The notes beneath the pieces were generated by a model. That model was not told the DNA's origin. It saw nothing but the letters and a program-made list of their open reading frames with translations, and ran no database searches. DNA of 64,000 bases from Coptis chinensis (Eukaryota; Streptophyta; Magnoliopsida; Ranunculales; Ranunculaceae), in assembly GCA_015680905.1 (NCBI GenBank), contig CM027378.1, forward strand, positions 39,281,001-39,345,000, read 5' to 3'. The position numbers were made by a program, and so were the translations under genes. This document shows positions 10,502-21,852 of the stretch, piece after piece. Positions within the stretch are counted from its first letter, which is position 1. Each line of letters begins with the position of its first letter.

Positions 10502-12533
10502 GTTCTTGGTCATATTGCTTCTAGTAAAGGAATTGAGATCGATAAGGCCAAGATTGATGTCATTTCTAGTTTTCCACCACCTAAGACTATGAAAGATATT
10601 AGGTTATTCTTAGGTCATGCTGGATTTTATAGGCGTTTCATTAAGGACTTTAGTAAGATTTCTCATCCCCTATGTAATTTACTTGGTAAGGACGTCGTTT
10701 TTATCTTTGATGATGATTGTTTGAAAGCTTTTGAGAAGCTTAAGCATTTATTGACTAACGCTCCTATCATACAGCCGCCTGATTGGAGTGTGCCTTTTGA
10801 GTTAATGTGTGATGCGTCGGACTATGCAGTTGGGGTTGTTTTAGGTCAATGGTTTGACAAGTTGCCCCATGTTATTTATTATGTCAGTCAAACTCTTAAT
10901 GATGCACAGATGAACTACATTACAACTGAGAAAGAATTGTTAGCTGTTGTGTTTGCTTTAGACAAATTTAGGGCTTATCTCATAGGGTCTAAGGTTGTCG
11001 TTTTTACTGATCATTCGTCTTTGAAGTATCTCCTTACTAAGAAGGATGCTAAAGCATGTCTAATTCGTTGGGTACTCTTGTTGCAAGAGTTTGATATAGA
11101 GATTAGAGATAAGAAGGGTACGGAGAACTTGGTAGCTGACCACTTGTCTAGGCTTATAGTAGAGTCTTCTACTGATATTTTGCCTGTGAATGAGTCTTTC
11201 CCTGATGAGCAACTTTTTGTTATAGCCCAGTCGCCTTGATATGCTGATATTGTTAACTATCTTATAACAAAACAATTTCCCTCTCATTGGAGACAACAGG
11301 ATAAATCTAAGTTTCATGCTGAGGTTAGGAATTTTTTCTTGGATGATCCATACTTGTTTAAATCATGCCCTGATCAGATTGTTAGGAGATGTGTCCCTGA
11401 GAGTGAGTTTCATAGTGTTCTCTGTTTTTGCCATGACCATGCATGTGGTAGTCACTTTGGTCCTAAAAAGACAGTTGCAAAGGTTTTGCAGTGTGGTTTT
11501 TATTGGCCTACTATCTTTAGGGATGCACATGAGTTTTGTTTGAGTTGTGATAGATGCCAACATACAGGTAATATTTCCCATAGGAACAGGATGCCTCTTT
11601 CCCCTATTTTAGTTGTGGAGCTTTTTTATGTATGGGGTATGGACTTCATGGGTCCTTTTCCTCTTTCCTTTGGTTATCTTTAAATCCTTGTTGTCGCAGA
11701 CTATGTTTCTAAGTGGGTTGAGGTGGTGCCATGTAAAACGAATGATCATAAAGTCGTAGTTAACTTTTAAAATATAATATATTTTCTCATTCTGGTACTC
11801 CTCGAGCAATTATAAGTGATAATGGTACTCATTTTACACACCGAGCATTTGAATCTTTAATGAAAAAGTACTCTATTACTCATAAGCTTGCTACCCCATA
11901 CCATCCTCTATTACTAGTGGCCAAGTTGAAGTATCTAATAGGGAAATTAAGTGGATTTTAGAAAAGACTATATGACCTGACCGTAAGGATTGGTCTTAAC
12001 ATCTTAATGATTCTCTTTGGGCTTATAGAAATGCTTATAAGACTCCTATTGGTATGTCTTCTTATAGGCTTGTGTTTGGAAAGGCATGTCATTTACCTGT
12101 ATAATTGGCACATCGTGCTTTTTGGGCCATTAAAACTTTTAACTTTGATATGCGTAAAGCAGGTTCACAACGTAAACTTCAGTTGAATGAGTTAGTTTAG
12201 TTAAGGAATGAGGCATATGAGAATGCCAAGATTTACAAAGAGCAGACTAAGATTTTTCATGATAAATCTATTTTTCTAAAGTCTTTTGAACCTAATAAAA
12301 AAGTCTTGCTATATAATTCTCATTTGCGTCTTTTTCCTGGTAAGTTACGTTCTAGGTGGACTGGTCATTTCATTGTTCAAACTATTTTTCCTCATGGTGC
12401 TATTGAGATAGAAGATCCTACGGATGGTCGTGTGTTTAAGGTAAATGGTCAACGTTTGAAACCATACCTTGATGGTTTAGCCAGGCAGGATGTGGAAGAG
12501 GTGAGTCTTATTGATCTTGTTTATCATGACTGA
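10502..12533 (+). pseudogene. pol: Pol of element D: RT C-terminus, RNase H, integrase (Athila-type, broken)
   Basis: The frame opens inside the RT thumb ([13 protein letters not shown], then [19 protein letters not shown]). RNase H shows [40 protein letters not shown] and [10 protein letters not shown], with its acidic residues present. Integrase follows a stop at 11239: a zinc-binding HHCC region (CHDHACGSHFG ... CLSCDRCQ), the first catalytic D in GMDFMGPF, the second in IISDNGTHF, and the E in GQVEVSNREIKWILE after a deletion/frameshift at about 11905. The C-terminal part has [41 protein letters not shown] and HGAIEIEDP, a clear Athila-lineage signature. It contains at least six stops or shifts. 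The end at 12533 is natural. Confidence 0.92.
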
Positions 12534-14739
12534 TTGATTATAATGTATGTTTTTTTTATTTTCATTTCTTTTTAGGTTTTGTGTATTTCTTACTTAGCCA
12601 AAAGTTTGGGTCGAGAGAAAGAAACAGTACTGGACTTTTCTCGGAAAAATTTTGTCTGGCGTGCGCGCGCTCGACTATGCCTATAACAGAGTGCACCCGC
12701 GCTCCACCGCATCGTCAGGGCATTCGACTATTTTCGGATACAGTATAAACATAACCTAGGTCGCATTGCTTCCATGTATTGCATTTCAGCCCCTAGTCTA
12801 CTTTAGTTTGACATAGCACTAATCCAAGAATCAGTTGTGTGAAGCATTCGTCTACTAGAGATGTTAACTGTTGCGATTGTGGGAGGCAACCCATGTTTTT
12901 ATTTTTTGAGTCTTGTGTACACATATCTCATGCATTCCACTTTAGCACCTTTTCTCTGTCTTTTTGGAGACGTGTAACTCTATGGAATGAGATATGTGAC
13001 ACATGTTAGCCGTTGTAGTAATTTGGTTCCTTATATATATATTATCATTGTTATATCTTTGGTACGGTACTAATTTGTACAGGTGACTCGAGCTTTATTT
13101 TTCGTTCATGGAGCTATTGGTAACCTCTTTCCTTTATCTTTATTTGTCCATGTTGTTATTTTTTTCATTTGCACATATATGTCAACATTGAGGACAATAT
13201 CTAAAATAAGTTTGGGGGTGGGAAAAAAATGTTTTGTTTAGCGAAAAATAAACATTATTTATACTATGCACTTTGTGATAATGGTATTGTTTCCTTTTCT
13301 ATGATGATAATAGTCTAGAAATCTCATTTAGCATTAGAATTAGGAGTAGTTATTAGAAACTTAGGTTAATATATAGGTAATAGTCTCTGCATCTTTTCAT
13401 AAATGTCTTGCATGAACATCATGATTGTATTTGGCAGTACTTTTCTGAGACCTAGGTTAGAGTGCTTAATTTTATATATCCTGTGAGAATCTAGCCTAAA
13501 AGCCTCATATGAGTTGATATCTGAGTGATGACACAAGGAAGAAGTTAATTCCGAGTAGAGAAATCACACATCCACTTGCTTGATCACCATACCATATCCT
13601 AAAAGAGAATTTAGGCCCTCTTTGGATCTATATAGCCAGAAATTCAAACCTAAAGAATATTTTTTTGCACTAGTCGCCCCACTGAGCCTTTCATTAGCCT
13701 TTTCATAAACCGCAAATTCCTTACCCTATATAAAAAAAAATATGAAATAAAAGAAAAGAAAAGAAAATCAGCTTGCCTATCTTAGATAAGTTTGAGAAAT
13801 AGGATGAAATGAAGAAAAGAAATGAGAAAGACCTGTGGAAAACCAAGAATTTGTTAGTTACTTCGAAAGAAAAATAAAGAAAAGAAAGTTTCCATCCAAA
13901 GAAAAGAAAAATGAATAGAAATAAAATAAAAAGTTAGAATTCCAAAAACATAATCGAAGGAGTCAAAAGCCACAACAAAAGGGCTAAGGATGGAAACAAA
14001 GTGTAGAAGCAAAGTAAGAACAAGGCTTTCTCTAGTTACATAATTTGAAGACCTTATTTTCTCAGACTTGTCTATTTTGTTTATCCATTCCATTTATTCT
14101 TAAACTATCACCTAAGCCATACATAACACCTAATAAATACATTTAGCTCAATTAGGAATAGATTGGTGTGATAGTAAGTGGCGGATGTGTTTGATCGACC
14201 TCGGCTCCCTTGGATGTCATTGAGATTGAGAGGAAAAGTGTACCCACTGCACACCGGAGTAAGTGAAACCTGAGTGGAAAAGTTAGAGTATTTTTGTCTT
14301 GACATATTTGTGAGGACCTACTTAGGGACGCTATTCCAAAGTTTCATAAATGGACCTGCCATTGCATTTCATAATATAGTTCATTGCATGTTTATTTATT
14401 TTTAGATGATTTGATTATTATGCATGTATTATTTTAGGTTTTAAAATTAGTATTCTTTATTCCTTTCTAGTGAGATGTATAGACACCTGAGATTGAATTA
14501 AGGAAACATTGTTGTTACTTCTTAGTCACTATAGTATAGATGAAGTTTGTGAGTATCTTCTCTAAAAACTCTCACAAGACTAAACTCATCCACTTGGGTA
14601 AACCTAGGGGTTTAAATGGCTTGTTGCACATGCTAAGTGTAATCATGATTCCAACAAAAATGAGTTAGGATTTTTAATTTTTGTTATTAGTTTAGAGTTA
14701 GTTTGCTCGAGGACTAGCAAAATGTAAGTTCGGGGTATT
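12534..14739 (+). other. Non-coding region between pol and 3' LTR of element D
   Basis: No protein homology. It contains a GC-rich pair of palindrome-like units at 12661-12700, an internal box ATTGAGGACAA ... AAGTTTGGGGGTGGG at 13190-13222, and about 1.45 kb (13260-14739) that is closely similar to 30470-31915 and 33400-34790 in element A. The open frames at 13854-14305 on the minus strand are also found, shifted, in the other copies and look like chance frames. Confidence 0.65.
14705..14739 (+). promoter_or_regulatory. Polypurine tract region of element D
   Basis: CTCGAGGACTAGCAAAATG followed by TCGGGGTATT directly precedes the LTR start. It corresponds to GAGGACAAGCAAA ... AGGGGGTGG in element A, with the G-run partly degraded. 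Confidence 0.55.
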
Positions 14740-16124
14740 TGATAAGCACATAAATGCTACACATGTATGCCCATAGTTATGTTATATTATCTAGTTAATT
14801 AATATAAGTTCCTTTGATTAGTCTATTTCCTTGGTTTTACAAAAATCAACGCAAATACGAAGAAACGAGCTGAAACTGAGGCATTTACGAAGTTGTGAGA
14901 TTCTCACGTCATGATTACAGAGAGACTACACAAAACGAGATATGAAATAACATGTGTATGACATTATAAAGCTACTGCAAAAACTTGAGGTACTGTTGTC
15001 AAGAAGTCAAAGTGCGCCCGCGCTTGAAGAAGCCTATGTCAGAGCGCGCCCGCGCTCCTTTCTAATTTTGCAGAATAACAGTGTTTTCCAAAACCTTCGT
15101 AGTTTTGTGCTAACCACTTGGATTGCAATTTGGGAAGTTCGAAAAGGATTCAAACACGAAAGGAAAGGTTTCCAAAAGGGATTCCAAGGCTTGTACGCCC
15201 TAATGGACCTCTATATAAACAAATGAAGGAGAGAGCTCTTTCTTTCTCGCCCCTAACACACAGAATCACAAACCTGAAGGCCGAAACTATTGAAGAAGAA
15301 GATGAAGACGTTGCTGGAGAAGACGCTACCATACAGAATGACGGTTTTGTCAATGACTCCTCTCCTTTATTGTTTTGCTTCTTTCATCATGTTTAAGAGT
15401 AGCTAAGCTACAAGCTAGGGCTTAGAGGAAGCCCTAGACTCACGTAAGATTTTCTTGATTCTATTTATTGTTCTCAACTTGATTTTTAATGATTAGCTTG
15501 ATTAATTTCATTGTTTATAATAGAACTACTTTCATGGATTATATCTCTCTTGATAGTCTTCATGTATTGACTAGTTCATAGTTAGATTAAGTGTTGTTAT
15601 CATCAAAGCTTTGGTTTTACTGTTATTATAAGCTTGTGAAGAGTTGTGCTGTAAGAAGACAGTTCTTGCTAGGAGTTTATACTTATGTGCTGAAAATTCA
15701 AGCAACCTCATACATAGATTGATATAAGATATACACGATCACATCTTCGAGCAAGCTAGGGTTACCTTTCCCTCATGGTACTCGTACAATAAAAGAGAAC
15801 TTTAAATTAGTGGATTAAGAGAACCTACAAGAGTCTAGGGTAGAATCAAACGCCTTAGTGTTTCCACCATTCATAGTTAATACAAGTTTCATAGTTTTCA
15901 TAGTATAATTAAAATAGTTAGTAGCAAACAATCTTCAAATTAACAACCATAATATTTAGATTAGGTTAAATAGTATTCTAGACTTCAGTTATTCCTAAAT
16001 TATAATCCCTGTGGGTTCGACCTTGTTCTCGCACACCTACTATAATAGACCTTGTGCGCTTGCAAGTAGTAATAGTAATAGGAGTTAATTAACCTATTTA
16101 TTTAGGTTGGTTCAAAATCTATCA
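14740..16124 (+). repeat. 3' LTR of element D
   Basis: It starts TGATAAGCACATAAATGC and ends AAAATCTATCA; about 1385 bp. A TATA box (CTATATAAAC) lies at 15211-15220. Two GC-rich units (TGCGCCCGCGCTT and GAGCGCGCCCGCGCTC) lie at 15012-15058. Open frames at 14954-15396 show no homology and are probably chance. Confidence 0.8.
15211..15220 (+). promoter_or_regulatory. TATA box in the LTR of element D
   Basis: CTATATAAAC, with no other TATA match as good nearby, marks the likely transcription start region of this LTR. Confidence 0.6.
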
Positions 16125-17211
16125 GACCTCACCTCAGATGCCTCTCCCCAGTCCTCACTAAACAGGTTACGCGAGAGGTTCATGAAGGAATTTGTGGCAA
16201 CCACGCAGGGGGCAGAACACTAGCTCTCAAGATCCTAAGGCAATGATACTTTTGGCCTTATATGTAAAATGATGCACAAAGGTTTCGCTCGCAAATGTGA
16301 AAAGTGTCAGCGATATGCTCCGCTTATCCATGCTCTAACAACAGAACTGCACCCATTGGCCAGCCCATGGCCATTTGCACAGTAGGGAACTGACATTGTA
16401 GAACCTCTACCACCCACTCTCGGCAATGTCAGATTCTTACTGGTCACAACGGATTACTTCACCAAATGGATAGAAGCAGTTTCCCTTATCTTCATTAGAG
16501 AACAGGACGTCATAAAGTTCATTTGGAACAACATTATTTGTAGGTTTGGCATACCCAAGGTTATCATCTCAGATAATGGGCAACAGTTTGCTAGAGGAAT
16601 GGTCGCTGAACTTTGTGAGGAGTTTCACATTACCCATCTATTCTCAACTCCAAGGTATCTACAAGGTAATGGCCAGGCTGAAGCCTCTAATAGGGTCATT
16701 TTGGATAACATGAAGTGTTAATTAGATGATGCAAAAGGATTATGGGTCGAGGAACTACCTAAGGTCCTATGGGCATACCGAACTACACCCAGACGATCAA
16801 CTGGTGAGTCACCATTCTCACTGACATACGGAACTGAGGCTGTCATACCTCCTGAATTGGTAGCTCCCACTCAGAAGTCAGACATTGTGCACACTCTAGA
16901 CAACGAGGAGTTGTTATGTGGAGAAATGGATCTCCTAGATGAAAAGCGAAGGTGTCGCACTTCGCTTGGCAGCTAACCAGCAGATTCTGAAGAGATCATA
17001 CGACAAGAGAGTCCGGATTTGATCTTTCAAATCTGGAGATCTGGTTCTGCGTGAGATCCCAAAGCCCAACGGCATGCTTGGGCCAAACTGGGAAGGACCA
17101 TACATCATCAACAAGGTTGGTCGAACTGGTTTTTACTACCTACACACTGTTGAAGGAGACGTTCTTGTCAAACCATGGAACGCACAACACCTTCGCAAGT
17201 ACTATCAGTAA
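16125..17211 (+). pseudogene. pol: Integrase of element E (Tat lineage, broken)
   Basis: The product begins inside the zinc-binding region: REVHEGICGNHAGGRTLALK with H and H ligands, then FARKCEKCQRYAP with the two cysteines after a frameshift at about 16290. The catalytic core has TDIVEPLPPTLGN (first D, preceded by a TAG where W is expected), VIISDNGQQF (second D) and QGNGQAEASNRVILDNM (E). The C-terminal part shows LWAYRTTPRRSTGESPFSLTYGTEAVIPPEL, typical of Tat/Grande/RIRE2 elements, and after another frameshift NWEGPYIINKVGRTGFYYL, ending LRKYYQ at 17211. The 5' side is cut by element D. Four or more disabling changes are present. Confidence 0.9.
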
Positions 17212-18217
17212 ATTATTATTATATGCTTCTTTATGTATTGTTTACTCCTCTCCATGTCATCAATAAAGTTCTCCACATTGCCATCGAAAGTCTTCCTTGC
17301 ATCGGTTCTTTATTTATGATCCTCACTAGATTAAGCCTTTAGGGAATTATCTTCTCACTATCAGTTCAAGAATATTGTATACCAATTTGCTTTAAAACTA
17401 GTGATACTGAGTATTGGAAAGTTGAACTGTATGCCAGTTCCTTTCACATCCCCACATAGCTGGAAGTGTACGCTAATTATTTCAAACTGCGATTATCCTT
17501 GATGGGTTAAGCCTTTAGGGAATCGGACCACACTAACTATTCAGTAAACTGTATGCCAGTTTGACTTAGAAGAAGAGATAGTGTTCTTGAGAACCTGAAC
17601 TATATACCAGTTCCTGGGGCTCTCAAAACATCAAACATACGGGTTACTGGGAAGATATGGGTTTGATCCAGATCCTAGCACGCAATCATTAGCCTGGAAC
17701 TATATCAGCATGATGACGCTGAGGAAGACTACCCCACTGCTGTTCAGACGATAACCTATTCATTTTTTTTAGATAAATAGGACCTGTCGTTATTAAACAC
17801 AGTGTTGTGCTGATGGCACCAAGTTACTTTCGCAAAGACATATGCCTCTATTGCGATCGAACTCTTAATTACAGTTAACTTGAATGGATGGCTTCTATGA
17901 TATCCTAATTAGATTTTGGTTATGCCTTATTTTAATCTGTTTAGCCTACTAGGGTCACATATTGTTGTTCCAAATGAACTTTGGGGGCATCAGGGGTAGA
18001 GTATGCATAGTAACATGTCATATAACATAAAATGCTATAAATGTATGCATAAACTAGAAGAGCTGCAGAGTTTAGTAAGTAAGTAGTATGCATGCGTAAA
18101 CTAGAAGAGCTACAGAGCTTAGTAAGTAAAATAGTATGTGAGCTACATAGCTCAATATTATAGACCCATAGAATCATTTTTAAAAATAATTGTTTGTGTA
18201 ATCATCAACTAAAAGGC
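17212..18217 (+). repeat. Repeat-rich non-coding spacer of element E
   Basis: Imperfect repeats: TTAAGCCTTTAGGGAAT at 17332 and 17508, ACTGTATGCCAGTT at about 17428 and 17549 and a variant near 17600. A separate ~47-bp tandem pair with AAACTAGAAGAGCT(G/A)CAGAG lies at 18050-18130. Degenerate minisatellite-like repeats between pol and the accessory gene are usual for this lineage. I see no coding signal. Confidence 0.6.
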
Positions 18218-20888
18218 TTATGAAGAAGGGGTAGAATCAAACTTTGGTTCACCATCAGTGCTTGTTGCTGCACCATCGTCAAGAACTCTTGTTTCACTCT
18301 AAAGAACGGACTGTGTGGTTGGATTAGCTGGAATGGTTGAAGGTTGAACAAAACACTGACCTGAAGCTGGAACTAGCAAAAAAAGAAGTTGAATGGGAGG
18401 CATGTTATCAACGGTGTCTTCTTCAAAAGACGAGGAGGCATCAGGCATAAGTTCATCTTGGATAGCTGAGATATTGGTGTCAGATCAGGAAACAAGATGA
18501 AAGGGTTGGTCACTCGCCCCTAATCATCCAGCTGAGAGACATATCCAGTAGCCTCAATAGCCTCCTCAAACTTAATTTGTCTGGCAGCATTGAAGGACTC
18601 TTCAGAAACATCAAGCACTCTCAGAGCAAAGCGAATGGCATTTTTAGCTGACCTCTTCTTCACCTCCTTCACCATTTGAGAATAGAACTCAGAGGTCTCC
18701 GCCAAGAGGTCACCAGCCTTCTTATCATAGCGAAGACACTTCTATTTCAAAGTCCTCTCGTAGTCTGACATGATGTCATTTGCATGGGCAATGGCTTGGC
18801 AAAGGGTTCTCATCTCGGTGTTCCTACGGTAAAGTTCCCCTTAGACCTGGTCATGTTTTGCTTGTAGGGTGGTGAAGTGGGTACGTAGTTCCAAGAACTT
18901 CACTTTCCAAGTTACAGCATTAGCATCTCCTTTTTGGGCTTTTTCCAAAGAGCTCCGAAGGTTGGAGATAGTGTCTCTCATATTCTTGAAGCTATTATCA
19001 GATTTCTTCTCTTTCGCCAAGAGCTAGTCAACCTGGATCTACAGCTCCTCAGTACTCTTCTCAGAAGCCTCTTTCACCCAGATCAGCTCACTAGTAGCCA
19101 TGGCATCAGTGGATGTATCGGCAGAGGCCACAAAGATGGGTTCTTTCATTGCTAAAAAGTTATTCACTAACTGGAAAAGAATATAAGATGTGTAAGTAAC
19201 ACAATGAGAGAAACCGAACATTGAACAGAGAAGAAAGTTTTACCTTGTCAAGGTGAACAGCAGATCGGTGAAAAGACAGGTCCAGGCTCTCAGCCATGTT
19301 GGCTTCATCCTTCTCAATAGGCAGTCGCGCAATTTCCAGAACTCCAAGCGCAATATCAATATCATTAACAAAGTGTTTGTTGGTAACAAATAGTTCATCA
19401 GTTCGTCCCCAATGCCTCATCTCTATAATCATCTCCCTTTCAGGGGAATCTGGAGATCTTGGCAAAAAGAGAATGTCATCACTCACCCCCTTCCTATCAA
19501 TGAATCGAGGAGGAGGGAGAACGACAGTTACGGCAGTTGTTTCAGCTATACCCTTCCCCTTGCAATTATCAGGGAGGGAAGGGTCAACAGTCAAAGGGAC
19601 ATTGTCACCAATTTGTTTAAACTTGTGGGAGGATCTGGAAATGGTAGGGGTACAGCTACTTTCTCAAAACCGAAACAAGGAATAGTCACAGGAAACTTAA
19701 AAAATGTTTCTTCACTAATAGAGAGAGGGCGAAACTTCATTTTCTTGCCAGATGGGGCAACATCAGAAGCATAAGCAGGATCAGTTCTCTTCAGTTTATG
19801 ACGGTTAGTTGCACGCACTTCCCTTTTAAAATTACTAGCCGCCAGCAGTTCATGAGGTAGTTCAGGGCTTCTCCCGCCAGTGATCACACAATTATCACTG
19901 ACAGCAAGCTCTTGAACTAGGCCCGATGTCGCAGCATCACTAGAGGTAGCCACAAAACTCTTCTCCTTGCAATTTCCTCTTCTTCTAGTAATCAAGGAGG
20001 ATTCGTCCAGAACTAGAGGAGGAAAAAGTCCAACATCTTGATCCACAGGAGGGGGAAGTACGGTGCGCCCAGATTTCACAGTATTTATCCCAAAAGGGGA
20101 AAAGCCAGGGGACAGAGCCAGCAATTCTTCATCAGACATGTTGAAATATTCAAAAAAATGGGTGGGATCAAGAACTATCACCCAAGGCATCCTCTGTTCC
20201 TTGGGGATCTTCTTGATGAAGTCCACCATTGTTACATCAGTAGCAAATAATTGATTCCAGGGGGAAGAGTCATCTAAGGAATAATAGCAAAGAAATTCAG
20301 GTGAAAGACTCTTATATTAAATTACAAAGTTCCTGAGTAAATAGACTTACTGGTTGAAGAATGGATGTGTTTTCTGGGAACAGGAATTCCTATTGGCTCA
20401 TCATCAGCATCAGAAGGACGAACGTCCCACGCATCACCCAACACACGAAGATGGTGATCATCCCAGCCTTCGTCACTCTGCTTCCCCTAAAAAAAGACGA
20501 TTGAAGAGTTCTTGTCTCTGGTCATGAGGTAGTAGTAGGATTGGTCTAGAATACGCCGGACCTCGTAAAAGTACCCAAAAACCCAGTGATTCAGAACGAA
20601 TCCATGTCTCTTAGCCAACATGGCAGAGTATATTCTGTATAACTAAGGTGTTACTTGACCAAAAGCAAGATTGAAGTGAATCAGGCACTCTCTTAATAGT
20701 GGGTGTAGGGGAAAAGTGAGTCCGGCCCTGAGTTGACCAATGGTGATAAGCGCCACTTCTTTATAGGCCAATTCATCTGACAACCTCCCCAACTCTAGGC
20801 CGATATCATAAGGAATGTAAAATTTCTCTCGGATCAGTTCCAAGGAGGAAAGATCTCCAAAGTTTACAAGTGACCAGTTAGGATTCAT
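18218..20888 (-). pseudogene. Antisense accessory gene of element E (Transposase_28-type domain plus coiled coil, with introns)
   Basis: The start ATG at 20888 opens a frame (MNPNWSLVNFGDLSSLELIR) containing IREKFYIPYDIGLELG and ALITIGQLRAGLTFPLHPLL, then after a stop near 20643 LNHWVFGYFYEVRRI. This resembles the 'putative gypsy-type transposon' domain (PF04195). A low-complexity linker (20229-19594) includes MPWVIVLDPTHFFEYFNMSDEELLALS. The C-terminal third (19160-18520) is heptad-rich and predicts a long coiled coil. Two short introns fit GT-AG rules: 20350-20274 (GTAAGT ... CCTTAG, 77 bp) and 19243-19171 (GTAAAA ... TTCCAG, 73 bp); reading frame similarity resumes after each. The end is a TAA at 18218. 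About five stops or shifts break it. The function of such proteins is not known. Confidence 0.75.
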
Positions 20889-21239
20889 GATCGGAAAAGA
20901 GAGAAAGTTTCAAGTTTTGGTTAAACCCTAAGCGGGATATCAAAAAGTTTAGTATACAGAGAAAAAGTAGCGGAAGAGGTAATGAGGGTTCCCTCACCAG
21001 ATCCTTTATATACAGATAAGATGGATGGTTACAATTAGCCCAAACATTGTGTCTTTTTGAGATGGAACTGCCATCATTACCTTTTTCGGGAAACGACGTG
21101 TATGTTCGAGCTGTCTTTTCAGAGCTTTAATTAGTTAGATACGTAAGCAGTTCCATTAACAGTTTAGTAAAAAGATTATCACACCAAAAGTAGTGTCGCT
21201 CCAAGCGCCCACGTGCTAGATGGCACGAGAGGGGGCATT
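20889..21239 (+). other. Untranslated region and polypurine tract of element E
   Basis: Non-coding upstream region of the antisense gene; on the minus strand TATATAAAGG at 21014-21005 is a plausible TATA box about 120 bases before that gene's ATG. GAGAGGGGGCA at 21227-21237 is the polypurine tract for the element's plus strand. Confidence 0.55.
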
Positions 21240-21743
21240 TGTAAAGGGGATCTCCCATCATTGAACAGATGACACGTGTATGGAAAATAATCTAAGACTA
21301 TAGATGTCTAGAATGAGACGAGGACTATCGCATCAGTTCTGTGAATAAGTGATCTCGTGTTTAGCACGAGTGTTTAGTGGACATGTGCTAGGCACGTGGC
21401 TGACCGCCTCTAAGTACGACAGCTCTCCAAGTTGTTAGGAAATGATATAGACAGTTCCTGAATAGAAGGAAACTGAAGATGGCGATCTCTGATGATAAGG
21501 AAGGAATCGTGATGACATATATTAGGAGTTACCTTTTAGATATAATCTTCACATACACATTGAGACATTATAATCAACAAGGAGACTTACCTCTCATAAG
21601 ATATGGTCTAGATTCAGACTTCTATAAGGATATGAATCCTAATAGGAAGGCAGAGTCCAAAGATGGAAGGGAACTCATAAGCGGTGAGGACAGTCCTAAC
21701 CCTAGGACTCTTGTAGCTCTTCCTATATAAACCATAGGGATTC
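21240..21743 (+). repeat. 3' LTR of element E, U3 part
   Basis: It begins TGTAAAGGGGATC just after the polypurine tract. A TATA box (CCTATATAAACC) lies at 21721-21732. G-box-like ACGTGT/CACGTGG sites occur in U3 (about 21271 and 21395). The LTR stops at 21743 where element F begins, so R and U5 are missing here. Confidence 0.7.
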
Positions 21744-21788
21744 TATAACACCCCATTTTTATTTATTTATTTATATATTTACTAGTAC

Positions 21789-21851
<63 letters not shown>
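21789..21851 (+). repeat. (AAT)n microsatellite
   Basis: About 21 uninterrupted AAT units near the start of the F LTR. The second LTR copy has a shorter, interrupted version at 37833-37870. Confidence 0.95.

Positions 21852-21852
<1 letters not shown>

Larger units (their letters stand above)
10502..16124 (+). mobile_element. Element D: Athila-type LTR retrotransposon, 3' half
   Basis: The plus-strand order is end of reverse transcriptase, RNase H, integrase (to 12533), long non-coding region with two polypurine-type boxes, and 3' LTR (14740-16124). The upstream half (gag, protease, most of RT and the 5' LTR) is displaced to the left by the LINE insertion and lies outside the window. The right flank is integrase of element E, so D is inserted in E; GACCT at 16125-16129 is the expected target duplication. 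Confidence 0.88.
16125..21743 (+). mobile_element. Element E: Tat-lineage Ty3/gypsy retrotransposon, 3' part
   Basis: The plus-strand order is integrase (16125-17211), repeat-rich non-coding region (17212-18217), an accessory gene on the opposite strand (18218-20888), a short untranslated region, polypurine tract (21227-21236) and the beginning of the 3' LTR (21240). An accessory antisense gene between pol and the 3' LTR is known from the Tat lineage. Element D is inserted upstream at 16125, and element F cuts the LTR at 21744. Confidence 0.85.

Noticed and set aside
13854..14305. Minus-strand frames in the pre-LTR region of D (also 30994-31255 in A)
   Set aside because: Hydrophobic readings are caused by A/G-rich DNA on the other strand; stops occur at different places in the three copies.
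14954..15396. Two overlapping frames in LTR D
   Set aside because: Inside an LTR, spanning its TATA box and GC-rich repeats; no recognisable protein.
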